A DNA stretch of 64,000 nt from Caldicellulosiruptor morganii (GCF_026810225.1 NZ_CP113865.1:1012001-1076000), one strand, 5' to 3'. Shown: positions 9,697 through 17,785, numbered from the stretch's first letter. Numbers and translations: made by a program. The notes: generated from the letters alone by a model not told the origin.

Positions 9697-10476
9697 ATGA
9701 GATTTTTAGCAATAGGAGATGTTGTAGGAAGACCGGGGAGAAATATTCTCAAAAATACCCTTTCAAAAATCAGAGAGAATTATAAGATAGATGTTATCAT
9801 AGCAAACTGTGAGAATGCAGCTGGTGGAAATGGTCTTACCAAAAAGGTGGCTGATGAGTTATTTGCCACCGGTATAGATATTATGACAATGGGTAACCAT
9901 GTATGGGCTAACAAAGAGATCTTTTCATTTATTGAAAATGAACCCCGTATAGTAAGACCAGCAAATTATCCAGAGTGCACAACACCTGGTAGGGGCTACA
10001 ACATCTTTGAAAAAAATAATGTGAGATTCGCAGTGATAAATTTATGTGGTCGGGTATTTATGGAAAACTTTGACTGTCCATTTAGAAAGAGTGATGAAAT
10101 ATTAGCAAAGCTTGACACAAAAATAATAATTGTGGATTTTCATGCCGAAGCAACATCTGAAAAGATTGCTCTGGGTTTTTACCTTGACGGACGTGTTTCA
10201 TGTGTGTATGGTACCCATACTCACGTTCAGACAGCAGACGAGAAAATACTTCCAAACGGAACGGCATATATTACAGATATTGGCATGACAGGACCTTATG
10301 ATTCGGTTTTAGGTGTTGATAAGGAGATTGTAATTCAAAAATTTGTCACTATGCTACCCGTCAAGTTTGAAATAGCCAGAGGCAAAGCCCAGTTTAATGG
10401 CATTGTATTTGAAATTGATGAAGAAAGTGGCAAAGCCATCTCTATTGACAGGATAAACTTTACTTTAGAAGAATAA
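9697..10476 (+). CDS. YmdB family metallophosphoesterase (TIGR00282-type)
   Basis: A 259-residue calcineurin-like phosphoesterase of the YmdB family; Bacillus YmdB is a 2',3'-cyclic nucleotide phosphodiesterase that influences RNase Y and the biofilm-motility decision. Metal-ligand motifs are GDVVGRPGR (residues 7-15), NCENAAGG, MGNHVWANKE, DFHAEATSEK and GTHTHVQTAD, all intact. The ATG at 9697 follows GGAGG by 7 nt. The neighbouring rny gene matches the Bacillus arrangement, which supports a functional link, though the terminator between them indicates separate transcripts. Its native substrate here is inferred only from the family. Confidence 0.9.
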   Translation: MRFLAIGDVVGRPGRNILKNTLSKIRENYKIDVIIANCENAAGGNGLTKKVADELFATGIDIMTMGNHVWANKEIFSFIENEPRIVRPANYPECTTPGRGYNIFEKNNVRFAVINLCGRVFMENFDCPFRKSDEILAKLDTKIIIVDFHAEATSEKIALGFYLDGRVSCVYGTHTHVQTADEKILPNGTAYITDIGMTGPYDSVLGVDKEIVIQKFVTMLPVKFEIARGKAQFNGIVFEIDEESGKAISIDRINFTLEE

Positions 10477-10513
10477 AAGAGAAAATAAAATTAAAAAAGT
10501 ACTGGAAAACATA

Positions 10514-10571
10514 GAGGCTGCAGAAAAGAAAGGTAATATATCATATCAATGAAGTAGCCTCTTATTTTTTT
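10514..10571 (+). terminator. Possible terminator after the ymdB-like gene
   Basis: GAGGCT (10514-10519) can pair with AGCCTC (10556-10561) across a long 36-nt loop, followed by TTATTTTTTTT. The stem is short, and the T run coincides with the end of the transposase remnant on the other strand, so this is a weak call. Confidence 0.35.
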
Positions 10572-10991
10572 TCATAAAATTGAAGGTAACATAAATAATT
10601 ATTTACTATAAAACAAGTAAAAAAGTAACCCATTATACAGTCAACGAGTCTTTTATATGTTCTAAAACTTCTTAGCCGTACTTGTTTCTGCGCTATATTC
10701 TCCTTTCAGCTTCCCAAATAATCTTTCAATTTTTATTCTTAGTTTATATACCCTTTGCTCTTCTTTACTTCTTAAAAATTCTATGTTTTGTGTTTTCAAC
10801 ATATTTTTGACATTGTTAAAATCTTTAATATTTCTCTTATTTATACCTGCTACAAACTTTATTCCAAGTCTATCAACCACATCAAACCACTTTGTACAAT
10901 CATAACCTGCATCTGCTAATATTACTTCAGGTCCAAATATCTTAGCTTCATACAAAAGTTCTATCACTGTTTTTAAGCCTTCTTTAAGAAC
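10562..10991 (-). pseudogene. IS4/IS5-type DDE transposase remnant, 5'-truncated and frameshifted
   Basis: On the minus strand the readable product covers the second catalytic Asp region (EVILADAGYDCTKW) and the catalytic Glu region (RIKIERLFGKLKGEY) of a DDE transposase. After GEY the frame ends at 10662, but a +1 shift near 10697 opens a second segment (RLRSFRTYKRLVD, then IMGYFFTCFIVNNY) that looks like the usual hydrophobic transposase tail and runs to a stop at 10562. The N-terminal half, with the first Asp, is missing; the frame stays open to about 10991, where it meets the spoIIIAH-like remnant. It is therefore inactive and marks an old insertion and deletion. Confidence 0.8.
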
Positions 10992-11336
10992 TTAAACCCA
11001 TCTGTAATAGAGGTAAGTAAGCAAATTGAGTCAAGTGGTGTGGATATTTTGGATAAGATAAAATTAAAACGTGAAGTTGAGCGTTCAAAAGAGGTAAATA
11101 CGTTAAAGGGTCTTCTTGATGAGAAAATGAACGAGAACAATCAAAAATTGATTGACAGAAAAATCTCTGAGATAATTGATAACAGTGCAGTCCTTTTTTC
11201 GGGAGATATTGTATATGATGTTATAACACAAAAAAAATTATCGAAGCAACAGGTGGTTCAAATACAAAACACTATAATGAATGTGTTTAAAGTAAAGATA
11301 GACAGGATTAGAATAACATCTGCTGCATCTCAATAA
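10977..11336 (+). pseudogene. Probable SpoIIIAH C-terminal remnant
   Basis: The frame is open from 10977 and runs 119 codons; the only usable start is a GTG at 11040, with no good ribosome site. The product resembles the C-terminal domain of stage III sporulation protein AH: a charged helix IKLKREVERSKEVNTLKGLL where SpoIIIAH has a REK-R(S)-E-EL pattern, then LSKQQVVQIQNTIM and VKIDRIRIT at the end, like the LTEEQVAKIQDIV / V-ENIKI ending of the family. The N-terminal membrane helix is absent. The spoIIIA operon normally lies just before asp23-amaP-nusB, exactly this position. The 5' end abuts the transposase remnant. The SpoIIIAH identity is recognised by eye and needs a profile search. Confidence 0.65.
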
Positions 11337-11372
11337 AAATAATAAAATCTGTTAAAATAAAAATTTGTGGGG

Positions 11373-11378
11373 TATAAT
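11373..11378 (+). promoter_or_regulatory. Probable -10 box of the asp23 promoter
   Basis: TATAAT at 11373-11378 lies about 50 nt before the asp23-like gene in an AT-rich gap. The -35 region (TGTTAA near 11350) is weak. It would drive asp23-amaP-DUF2273 and perhaps nusB onward. Confidence 0.4.
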
Positions 11379-11427
11379 ATGAATAGTAAAGAAAAAACTT
11401 TTATGATTTGAGGAGGTATAATTCAGC

Positions 11428-11814
11428 ATGTCAGAAAATATTATTAATGAGACAACTGGCGGAGTTGTGAAAATTGCTGAAGAGGTTGTGGCAATTATTG
11501 CAGCGGTTGCAGCTTCAGAGGTGAAAGGTGTTGCCTCGATGGTTGGAAGCTGGACAGGCAATATTACAGAAGCACTTGGGAAAAAGAACCTGGCAAAGGG
11601 CGTAAAAGTTCAGGTCGGGGAAAAGGAAGCAGCAATTGACGTCTACATAACTGTGGAGTATGGTGTCAGAATTCCGGAAGTTGCCTGGGAGATACAGGAA
11701 AGAGTCAAGAATGCAGTTGAGAGTATGACAGGCTTAAAGGTTGTTGAAGTGAATATCCACGTGCAAGGAATTAAATTTGAAAAAGAAGAACAAAAAGAAA
11801 CTCAGGATGAGTAA
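11428..11814 (+). CDS. Asp23/Gls24 family envelope stress protein
   Basis: A 128-residue Asp23/Gls24 (alkaline shock) protein. In Staphylococcus, Asp23 is an abundant protein held at the membrane by AmaP and linked to cell-envelope stress; biochemical activity is unknown. Recognisable parts are GGVVKIAEEVVAIIAAVAA near the start, EVKGVASMVG, IDVYITVEYGVRIPEVAWEIQ and the terminal VVEVNIHVQGI. The ATG at 11428 has GGAGG 12 nt upstream. The next gene encodes an AmaP-like membrane anchor and then a DUF2273 protein, the typical trio. A perfect palindrome overlaps the stop codon. Confidence 0.93.
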   Translation: MSENIINETTGGVVKIAEEVVAIIAAVAASEVKGVASMVGSWTGNITEALGKKNLAKGVKVQVGEKEAAIDVYITVEYGVRIPEVAWEIQERVKNAVESMTGLKVVEVNIHVQGIKFEKEEQKETQDE

Positions 11815-11838
11815 ACCTCTGGAATTCCAGAGGTTTAC
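11811..11838 (+). repeat. 28-bp perfect palindrome between asp23 and amaP
   Basis: GTAAACCTCTGGAATTCCAG plus the remaining eight bases reads the same on both strands over 28 bp and includes the asp23 stop codon. It is followed by TCTCATTTTTG. In RNA it could form a stable hairpin that attenuates transcription or protects the asp23 message; as DNA it could bind a dimeric protein. Confidence 0.8.
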
Positions 11839-11866
11839 TCTCATTTTTGTAGGGAGGAGTATACAA

Positions 11867-12406
11867 ATGAAGATTGGGGAGAGAATATTATTAACAATAT
11901 TTACATTGGTGGTAATAATAGTATCTATTTTTGCTATTCTTTTATCTCTCGGTGTATTTAATATTGATAGTGTTCAAAGTGCAGTTTATGAATATATGAA
12001 CAACCCTGTTTATGGGCTTGTACCGCTTTTGATGATAGTGATGGGCTTTGCAGTGATGTTTATTGGAGTTAAAAAGAAAAAAGTAAGACTTGGTATAATT
12101 CATACAAATGAATTTGGCAATCTTGTAATATCGCCAAAAACATTTGAGTCGGCTGGATATAGTGCTATAAAAGACATAAAAGGAATAAAAGATGCAGCAA
12201 TTGAAATAGAATTTGACGAAAGTGGCGTGGAGTATAACATTGATGCTCTTGTTGTAAGTGATGTAAATATACCTGAGTTGACAAAAGAGGTTCAAAATGC
12301 TATAAAGAATCATGTTGAGACTGTGATAGGTATTCCGGTTAAAAGTGTGAATTTGCATGTAAAAGATATGGTTGCCCCTCAAACTTCAATTACTCATCTG
12401 AGGTAG
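11867..12406 (+). CDS. Alkaline shock response membrane anchor protein (AmaP-like)
   Basis: A 179-residue protein with two N-terminal membrane segments (residues ~7-29 ILLTIFTLVVIIVSIFAILL and ~48-66 VYGLVPLLMIVMGFAVMFIG) followed by an Asp23-like soluble domain ending VKSVNLHVKDM. This is the AmaP architecture, which tethers Asp23 to the membrane. The frame continues upstream to 11777 inside asp23, but the ATG at 11867 follows GGGAGGAG by about 8 nt and gives the membrane helix directly, so it is chosen. It lies 52 bp after asp23 and 10 bp before the DUF2273 gene. Confidence 0.88.
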   Translation: MKIGERILLTIFTLVVIIVSIFAILLSLGVFNIDSVQSAVYEYMNNPVYGLVPLLMIVMGFAVMFIGVKKKKVRLGIIHTNEFGNLVISPKTFESAGYSAIKDIKGIKDAAIEIEFDESGVEYNIDALVVSDVNIPELTKEVQNAIKNHVETVIGIPVKSVNLHVKDMVAPQTSITHLR

Positions 12407-12416
12407 GGGTGTTGAT

Positions 12417-12626
12417 ATGAAAATAATATGGGAGTTTGTCTTAAAACATGTAGGAGAGGTAGTTGGAGGAAGTATAGGTCTGGTTTTTGCTATATTTGTT
12501 TTGATTTTTGGTTTTTGGAAGACGCTATTTATATTTTTATGTATAGCACTGGGTGTATTCATAGGTGGTCGCTATTTTGAAAAAAAGAAACTGATAGAGT
12601 TTTTGGATAAACATCTACCATGGTAA
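12417..12626 (+). CDS. Small DUF2273-like membrane protein
   Basis: A 69-residue protein with two hydrophobic segments, GGSIGLVFAIFVLIFGFW and TLFIFLCIALGVFIGGRY, and a short charged tail. This matches the DUF2273 family of small membrane proteins that accompany Asp23 and AmaP; no activity is known. An AmaP-Asp23 membrane complex is a reasonable inference from gene order. ATG at 12417, preceded by AGGGG. Confidence 0.82.
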   Translation: MKIIWEFVLKHVGEVVGGSIGLVFAIFVLIFGFWKTLFIFLCIALGVFIGGRYFEKKKLIEFLDKHLPW

Positions 12627-12650
12627 AAAAGGAGTTGGTAAAGAAGAGCT

Positions 12651-13079
12651 ATGCACAAACGACGAAGAGCGCGGGAGATGTGTATGAAGATACTGTATGC
12701 ATACAGATTTCAAAGTGACCAGGGAGATATTATTCAGTTTTTAAACAAATTTAAAGAGTTAAACCCGGATGAAAATTTCAAAGAGGTAGATGAGGAATAT
12801 CTAAGAAGACTCTTGATAGGAGTTATTCAGAATCAGCCGTTAATAGACAGTCTTATTGAAAAGTATTCTAAGGATTGGCCTTTGAGCAGAATTCCAATGG
12901 TTGAGCTTGAGCTTATGCGAATTGCGATATATGAGCTTTTGTTTGAAAAAGAGATTCCAGTATCTGTTGCCATAGATGAAGCAGTAGATCTTTCGAATAT
13001 TTTTGGTGTGGAAAAGGCACCAAGTTTTGTGAATGGTATTCTTGGCAGTATTGCCGCAAATGAGGTGACAAGAGAATAA
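12651..13079 (+). CDS. nusB: Transcription antitermination protein NusB
   Basis: NusB binds boxA RNA with S10 (NusE) to allow antitermination in rRNA operons. The all-helical domain of 142 residues begins with the family pattern RRRAREMCMKILYAY and contains SKDWPLSRIPMVELELMRIAIYEL and IPVSVAIDEAVDLSN...KAPSFVNGILG, all conserved in NusB. It lies 24 bp after the DUF2273 gene and 3 bp before xseA, the order seen in many clostridia. The ATG at 12651 has a weak AAGAAG site upstream. Confidence 0.95.
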   Translation: MHKRRRAREMCMKILYAYRFQSDQGDIIQFLNKFKELNPDENFKEVDEEYLRRLLIGVIQNQPLIDSLIEKYSKDWPLSRIPMVELELMRIAIYELLFEKEIPVSVAIDEAVDLSNIFGVEKAPSFVNGILGSIAANEVTRE

Positions 13080-13082
13080 AAA

Positions 13083-14441
13083 ATGTTGTTTGATAATATT
13101 GTGGCCAAAAAAGAATGGAGTGTTTATGAACTTACCAGTTATCTACGAAAAAAGGTCGAAATGGATGTTTTGCTCAAGAACATATACTTAAAAGGTGAGG
13201 TTATAAGACCCACTTTATCGGGAGACCATTTGTATTTTGAACTTAAAGATTTGGAATATGACGCCAAGGTAAAGTGCGTATATTTCTGGTTTGATAAAAG
13301 GATTGAAGTTAGACACGGTAGCAAGGTTTTAATCAAAGGCAGTGTTATCTTCTATGAAAAAGAAGGAATAATTGAGATAAAGGTAAATGAAATAACCGAT
13401 ATTGGTCTTGGTGAGTTGTTTGTAAAACTCAAACAGCTTGAAGAAAAATTAAGGCAGGAAGGGCTTTTTGATCAGAAACACAAAAAGGAAATTCCACAAT
13501 ATCCAAAAAGGATAGGAATTGTTACTTCAAAGAATGGCGCCGCTGTGAGAGATATTATAAACACTATTTATTCTAAATTTGAGAATGTAGAGGTTTATAT
13601 ATTTAACTGTTCTGTCCAGGGGCAGAGTGCCCCTTTTGAGATATGTGAAGGCATAGAATATTTTAACAAAGTTTTACCTGTGGAGGTTATAATTGTAGGG
13701 CGTGGCGGTGGTGCATTTGAAGATTTAATGGCTTTTAATGATGAAATGGTGGTAAGAAAGATATTTGAGTCAGAAATACCTGTAATTTCGGCGGTGGGAC
13801 ACGAGAGGGATTATGTCCTGACAGATTTTGTTGCTGACCTTCGTGCCATAACTCCCACAAATGCGGGAGAGATTGTTGTTGGGTTTCAAAACAGGGCTTT
13901 GGAAATGCTGGATGAATATCAGAAAAGGATGAAAAGGGCAATTTTAAAAAAAATAGAATCAGATGCAGAAAATTTGAAACACAAAATCTATAGACTGTAT
14001 CAGAACTCACCTTCAAGTAAGGTTATTAAACTTGCCCAGGATGTAAATTTGCTTTCTGGCAGGCTTGCATTTTCAATTAACAAAAAATTGCACAGTGTAT
14101 CCACCATATTGAAGATTTTGGAAAAGAGATTATCAGATGTGAATCCTTATATAAGATTTACCAGAGCAAAGAACCATTATGAGATGTTATGCAAAAGGCT
14201 GCATACAGCTTTTGAAGATTTTCGGAAGAGAAAAGAATTTGAACTTCAGCTTAAATTAGAGAAATTGATTGCATTGAACCCACTCAATATTCTAAAAAGA
14301 GGATATTCTGTTACAATACATAATTCAGAATTGATTACAAGCGTAAAACAAATAAAGGTTGATGATGAAATTGTAACACGTTTATCAGATGGATTTATAA
14401 GATCAAAAGTGCTTGGAGTTCAAGAAGGAGTGGATGAATAA
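13083..14441 (+). CDS. xseA: Exodeoxyribonuclease VII large subunit
   Basis: XseA with XseB degrades single-stranded DNA from both ends into oligonucleotides. An N-terminal OB fold (WSVYELTSYLRKKVE, VYLKGEV-like at residues ~5-100) precedes the catalytic domain with PKRIGIVTSKNGAAVRDIINT (~140-160), VGRGGGAFEDLMAFND (~203-218) and SAVGHERDYVLTDFVADLRAITPTNAGE, followed by coiled-coil helices and the end motif LNPLNILKRGYSV. The length of 452 residues is normal. The gene directly abuts xseB. Confidence 0.97.
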   Translation: MLFDNIVAKKEWSVYELTSYLRKKVEMDVLLKNIYLKGEVIRPTLSGDHLYFELKDLEYDAKVKCVYFWFDKRIEVRHGSKVLIKGSVIFYEKEGIIEIKVNEITDIGLGELFVKLKQLEEKLRQEGLFDQKHKKEIPQYPKRIGIVTSKNGAAVRDIINTIYSKFENVEVYIFNCSVQGQSAPFEICEGIEYFNKVLPVEVIIVGRGGGAFEDLMAFNDEMVVRKIFESEIPVISAVGHERDYVLTDFVADLRAITPTNAGEIVVGFQNRALEMLDEYQKRMKRAILKKIESDAENLKHKIYRLYQNSPSSKVIKLAQDVNLLSGRLAFSINKKLHSVSTILKILEKRLSDVNPYIRFTRAKNHYEMLCKRLHTAFEDFRKRKEFELQLKLEKLIALNPLNILKRGYSVTIHNSELITSVKQIKVDDEIVTRLSDGFIRSKVLGVQEGVDE

Positions 14442-14705
14442 GTGTGTGGGGATGCACAGAATAATATAAAATTTGAAGATGCAATGAAACGTCTGGAAGA
14501 GATTGTAAAGAGTTTGGAAGAAGGCAATCTGTCTTTAGATGAGGCGATAGACCTTTATGAGGAGGGTATTAGACTTTCAAAGTTATGCAATGAAATATTG
14601 CGTTCTGTTGAAAAGAGAGTGGTTCTGATTGAAAAGTTAAACGGTGAGTATGTGGAAGATGATATAACAAATGATATATATGGAGGCTTAGGACAAAAGG
14701 AATGA
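14442..14705 (+). CDS. xseB: Exodeoxyribonuclease VII small subunit
   Basis: XseB (87 residues) is the helical small subunit that binds the XseA coiled coil. The motif FEDAMKRLEEIVKSLEEGNL followed by SLDEAIDLYEEGIRLSKLC is diagnostic. The start is probably the GTG at 14442, placed immediately after the xseA TAA; GGAG lies upstream within the end of xseA. Its TGA overlaps the ispA ATG by 4 nt, so translation of xseA, xseB and ispA is likely coupled. Confidence 0.95.
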   Translation: MCGDAQNNIKFEDAMKRLEEIVKSLEEGNLSLDEAIDLYEEGIRLSKLCNEILRSVEKRVVLIEKLNGEYVEDDITNDIYGGLGQKE

Positions 14706-15598
14706 ATAGTAGCAGATTGGCAGAGTATTTAAAATATGCTCAGGAGAAAGTGGACAGGCATCTTGATAGGTTGCTTGAAAAAAGATCTCCAGAAATTATA
14801 TATGAGGCAATGAGATACAGTGTGTTTGCAGGTGGTAAAAGACTAAGACCAATTTTGTGTTTGCTTTCTTACGAAACTTTGAGTGATAAAGAAGCTGATG
14901 AGAGTGTGCTTGACATTGCCTGTGCAATAGAGTTAATTCACACATACTCTTTGATTCACGATGACCTGCCTGCGATGGATAATGATGTTTTGCGCCGCGG
15001 TAAGCCAACAAATCATGTGGTATTTGGTGAAGCAATAGCTATTCTTGCCGGGGATGCACTTTTAAACAAGGCAGCAGAGATTTGCTTTGAGTGGATACTC
15101 AAAAACAATGCAAATATTAACTTTATCAAGGCAGCCAGATATCTTTTCAAAGCCTCAGGCACAGAGGGTATGATAGGTGGACAGGTTATTGATGTAGTAA
15201 ATTCTGGCAAGGAAATTGAAGATGGATCTTTGCTTTATGAGATGCATCTCAAAAAGACTTCCATGTTAATCCAGGCTGCCTGTGTTTGTGGTGCTTATGT
15301 TGCAGGTGCAAATCAGCAGATTATATCGCAGTTTGAGGAATATGGTAAATATTTGGGACTTGCTTTTCAAATTAGAGATGATATCTTGGATATAATAGGT
15401 GACAGTGAAAAAATAGGTAAAAGCACAGGAAAGGATGCGATAGAAAAAAAGAATACATTTGTAACCTACTATGGTGTTGAAAAAGCTCAAGAATATGTTC
15501 GAAGTTTTTCCCAGAAAGCTCTCAAAATAATAGAGAGGTATGATAAAACAGGAATTTTCATTGAACTTACAGATTATTTAATCAATAGGGAAAAATAA
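14702..15598 (+). CDS. ispA: Polyprenyl synthetase (farnesyl/geranyl diphosphate synthase)
   Basis: A trans-prenyltransferase of 298 residues that condenses isopentenyl diphosphate with allylic diphosphates. The first aspartate-rich motif DDLPAMDND is near residues 86-94, followed by RRGKPTNHVVFGE; the second, RDDILDIIGD, is near 225. GGKRLRP near residue 45 binds IPP. Position after xseB is typical for IspA (farnesyl-diphosphate synthase), but product chain length cannot be read with certainty. The downstream partners dxs and tlyA, common in clostridia, are absent here; rnpB follows instead. Confidence 0.93.
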   Translation: MNSSRLAEYLKYAQEKVDRHLDRLLEKRSPEIIYEAMRYSVFAGGKRLRPILCLLSYETLSDKEADESVLDIACAIELIHTYSLIHDDLPAMDNDVLRRGKPTNHVVFGEAIAILAGDALLNKAAEICFEWILKNNANINFIKAARYLFKASGTEGMIGGQVIDVVNSGKEIEDGSLLYEMHLKKTSMLIQAACVCGAYVAGANQQIISQFEEYGKYLGLAFQIRDDILDIIGDSEKIGKSTGKDAIEKKNTFVTYYGVEKAQEYVRSFSQKALKIIERYDKTGIFIELTDYLINREK

Positions 15599-15601
15599 CA
15601 G

Positions 15602-15631
15602 TTGACATAATATGAAGAATGGATATATAAT
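15602..15631 (+). promoter_or_regulatory. rnpB promoter
   Basis: TTGACA (15602-15607) and TATAAT (15626-15631), both perfect consensus, with an 18-nt spacer. Transcription would start at about 15638, at the 5' strand of the RNase P RNA P1 helix. It overlaps the end of ispA by a few bases. Confidence 0.92.
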
Positions 15632-15637
15632 TATGTA

Positions 15638-15998
15638 TCGCGAGCAGGTCGAACGGCTGCGCAAGGTGAAAATACTTTCACCTTGTGAGGAAAGTCCGAG
15701 CTCCACAGGGCAGGGTGCCGGGTAACACCCGGTGGAGGCGACTCCAAGGAAAGTGCAACAGAAAAGAACCGCCACCTGCTGTTTTGGTGGGTGGTAAGGG
15801 TGAAAAGGTGAGGTAAGAGCTCACCAGCAGTTAGGCGACTAACTGGCTGTGCAAACCCCACCCGGAGCAAGACCAAATAGGGGAACAATGCAGTGGCCCG
15901 CTGCGTTCCCGGGTTGGTCGCAGGAGGTTTGATGGCAACATCAAACCCACAGAGAAATAGCCGTTCTCGACAGAACTCGGCTTACAGACCTGGTCGCA
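15638..15998 (+). ncRNA. rnpB: RNase P RNA (type A-like)
   Basis: The catalytic RNA that matures tRNA 5' ends. Conserved core elements are GAGGAAAGTCCGAGCTC (CR-I/P4 5' strand), CAGGGTGCCGGGTAAC, GGAAAGTGCAACAGAAA (CR-II and III region), CAAACCCCACCCGGAGCAAG (CR-IV) and the 3' ACAGAACTCGGCTTACAGACC (CR-V). Ends were set by the P1 helix: GCGAGCAGGTC at 15640-15650 pairs with GACCTGGTCGC at 15987-15997. The layout fits the ancestral A type rather than the Bacillus B type. A consensus promoter and a terminator flank it. Short frames over it on both strands are spurious. Confidence 0.96.
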
Positions 15999-16015
15999 TT
16001 TTTATATCCTTAAAA

Positions 16016-16053
16016 TCAAAAATGCCCAGTTACAAAAAACTGGGCATTTTTAC
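16016..16053 (+). terminator. Terminator after rnpB, probably bidirectional
   Basis: AAAATGCCCAGTT pairs with AACTGGGCATTTT around an ACAAAA loop, with an A run before and TTTTT after. It is placed between rnpB and the convergent MFS gene (stop at 16065), so it can end both transcripts. Confidence 0.9.
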
Positions 16054-16064
16054 TTTTTTCATAT

Positions 16065-17405
16065 TTATATTCTTTTTATCTTATTGATTATTACCTTTTT
16101 GAGGCTCTTTGCCCCTGGTTCTTTTACGTTTTTTTTCAGGTAAACCACAGCAAAAAATCTGATTAAACCTGATACAAAAAATGCTATATGGTAGGTTGCA
16201 ACATTTATTCCCAGATGGGTTTTCAAAAAAGCAACTGCAAACGGTGCTATATTTTCAATTAGATATCCTCCCAGTATGATTGGGATAGCGCTTCCAAATA
16301 TAGCGTTGAACAGGTTAATTACAGCCACATACATTGATGTTTGACTCTGGTCAGATAACTTCAAAATGAGATTGTTATTTCCCATGTCAGTTATTGGCCA
16401 TAAAAGTCCTGCAAAGATACTGATTGTTGTAACCAAAAATTTGTAATTATTTACATTGGTAAAGCACCATACTATAGGAAGTAGGGAAATAAGCCCTGTT
16501 GATAGAAGGAGCATAGGTCTATTTCCAATTTTATCAACTATCCTTCCGATGTATGGTAAGGTCAAAATTGTGACCACATTGCTCACAATCTGGGTAAGCA
16601 ATATTATATCAAAATAGCTCATTTTTAGGTCCTTTATCATATACATGTTAAAATACGGACCTGCTATATTTAGTCCAAAATTCCAAATCACAAAAAATAC
16701 TACAAATTTTCTGAAAAAATTATTGTTAAGGGTGGATAAAAACATCTTTTTTAAATCTAATTGCACTTCCTCATTTTTCATTGGCAAATCCTTTACAAAA
16801 AAGAAACAACCAATGTCCAGCATTCCCATTATTGCAGCAAACACAAACACAATCGAAAAACCTACCAATGTATTGTGGGAATCCAAAAATTTTCCTATTC
16901 CAAGACCGCTTAGCATTCCGACAATTGTTGATATTGTTGCCCTTCTTGAGAAAAAACGTCCCCTAATATGCATGGGTATTAAGTCATTCATCCACGACCA
17001 GAAAGATACATTGGTAAAAGAATTTGAAATAGAGGAAATTGTCATAAAACCAACCAGTAAAAATAGCAATATATAAGATCCTTTACCTAAAAAAAGTGGC
17101 AAAATTGCTATGAAAACCCACAGCAGCCTATGTAAAAAGCCGCTTATCAAAAAGATAGATTTTCTCTTTTTTGATTTTTCCAATATGTATGATGCAAATA
17201 CCTGGGCTACTCCACCCAAAACAGGCAGTGCCAGCATAATTCCATACATTAAATCTCCAAAACCAATAGCTTTGGCAAACCCGGCCACTGGTGAACCCAT
17301 TGTGACATTAAAGAATACAATTCCAAAAGTGATTCCGAGGATGACAAAATTAAGACTTCTTTGCAGTGACTTGTCTGTTGTCAAGTCAGAGTTCAAGCTA
17401 AACAT
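16065..17405 (-). CDS. Major facilitator superfamily transporter
   Basis: A 446-residue membrane protein with about twelve hydrophobic segments, for example FVILGITFGIVFFNVTMG near the N-terminus and IPIILGGYLIENIAPFAVAF near the end. The MFS loop-2/3-like pattern shows as ASYILEKSKKRKSIFL and the repeat in the second half as PYIGRIVDKIGNRPMLL. The substrate cannot be read. The ATG at 17405 is preceded on the minus strand by a GGGG-rich site. It stands alone, convergent with rnpB and following the spoVT remnant on the same strand; a minus-strand terminator separates them. Confidence 0.85.
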   Translation of the reverse strand: MFSLNSDLTTDKSLQRSLNFVILGITFGIVFFNVTMGSPVAGFAKAIGFGDLMYGIMLALPVLGGVAQVFASYILEKSKKRKSIFLISGFLHRLLWVFIAILPLFLGKGSYILLFLLVGFMTISSISNSFTNVSFWSWMNDLIPMHIRGRFFSRRATISTIVGMLSGLGIGKFLDSHNTLVGFSIVFVFAAIMGMLDIGCFFFVKDLPMKNEEVQLDLKKMFLSTLNNNFFRKFVVFFVIWNFGLNIAGPYFNMYMIKDLKMSYFDIILLTQIVSNVVTILTLPYIGRIVDKIGNRPMLLLSTGLISLLPIVWCFTNVNNYKFLVTTISIFAGLLWPITDMGNNNLILKLSDQSQTSMYVAVINLFNAIFGSAIPIILGGYLIENIAPFAVAFLKTHLGINVATYHIAFFVSGLIRFFAVVYLKKNVKEPGAKSLKKVIINKIKRI

Positions 17406-17495
17406 TTAATGACCCCCAACCATTAATTTGTTACATTGTTAGATTTTTAGACTTTCTGTAAATACCACATTGTTTATTATACTCTATAATTGCAT

Positions 17496-17526
17496 TAAAA
17501 AAAACTGTAGGTATAAAAACCTACAG
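17496..17526 (-). terminator. Minus-strand terminator after the spoVT remnant
   Basis: On the minus strand CTGTAGG pairs with CCTACAG around an 8-nt loop and is followed by eight Ts. It lies 28 bp past the stop of the SpoVT-like fragment, so it is the gene's original terminator, left in place. Confidence 0.85.
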
Positions 17527-17554
17527 CCAAATAATAAAAATTTGTTTAAAACAA

Positions 17555-17785
17555 CTATTGCTCAAGTTGTTTTCCAAAGAATGATGTTGCAGCTTGAACA
17601 AGCTTATATTCTGAATCTCCCATTTTGACATTTGATTCAGTTGAACACATTATAACACTTCCAATTACAGTGTCTTCAGACAAAATTGGACTTACGATTT
17701 GAGCGGTATATCTGGTGGTATCTCCTTCAACAATAGGGATACTACTCATGTCATTTTCAGACTTTACAAACACAATGGTGTTCTC
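17555..17785 (-). pseudogene. SpoVT C-terminal fragment
   Basis: The last ~75 residues of the sporulation regulator SpoVT are readable: SSIPIVEGDTTRYTAQIVSP, ILSEDTVIGSVIM and the terminal MGDSEYKLVQAATSFFGKQLEQ, which match the GAF-like C-terminal domain. The N-terminal AbrB-type DNA-binding half is missing; upstream of about 17785 the sequence changes to transposon-like DNA. The GTG at 17773 has a GGAGGAG nearby, so a short peptide could still be made, but it could not bind DNA as SpoVT does. The original terminator is intact. This is a truncation by mobile DNA rather than a frameshift. Confidence 0.78.

Noticed and set aside
15631-16087. Frames on both strands over the RNase P RNA region
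   Set aside because: They lie within the conserved RNA core, have no ribosome sites and no recognisable products; the RNA gene explains the sequence.
16645-17076. 143-codon plus-strand frame opposite the MFS transporter
   Set aside because: Antisense to a clear membrane protein gene, no ribosome site or family.
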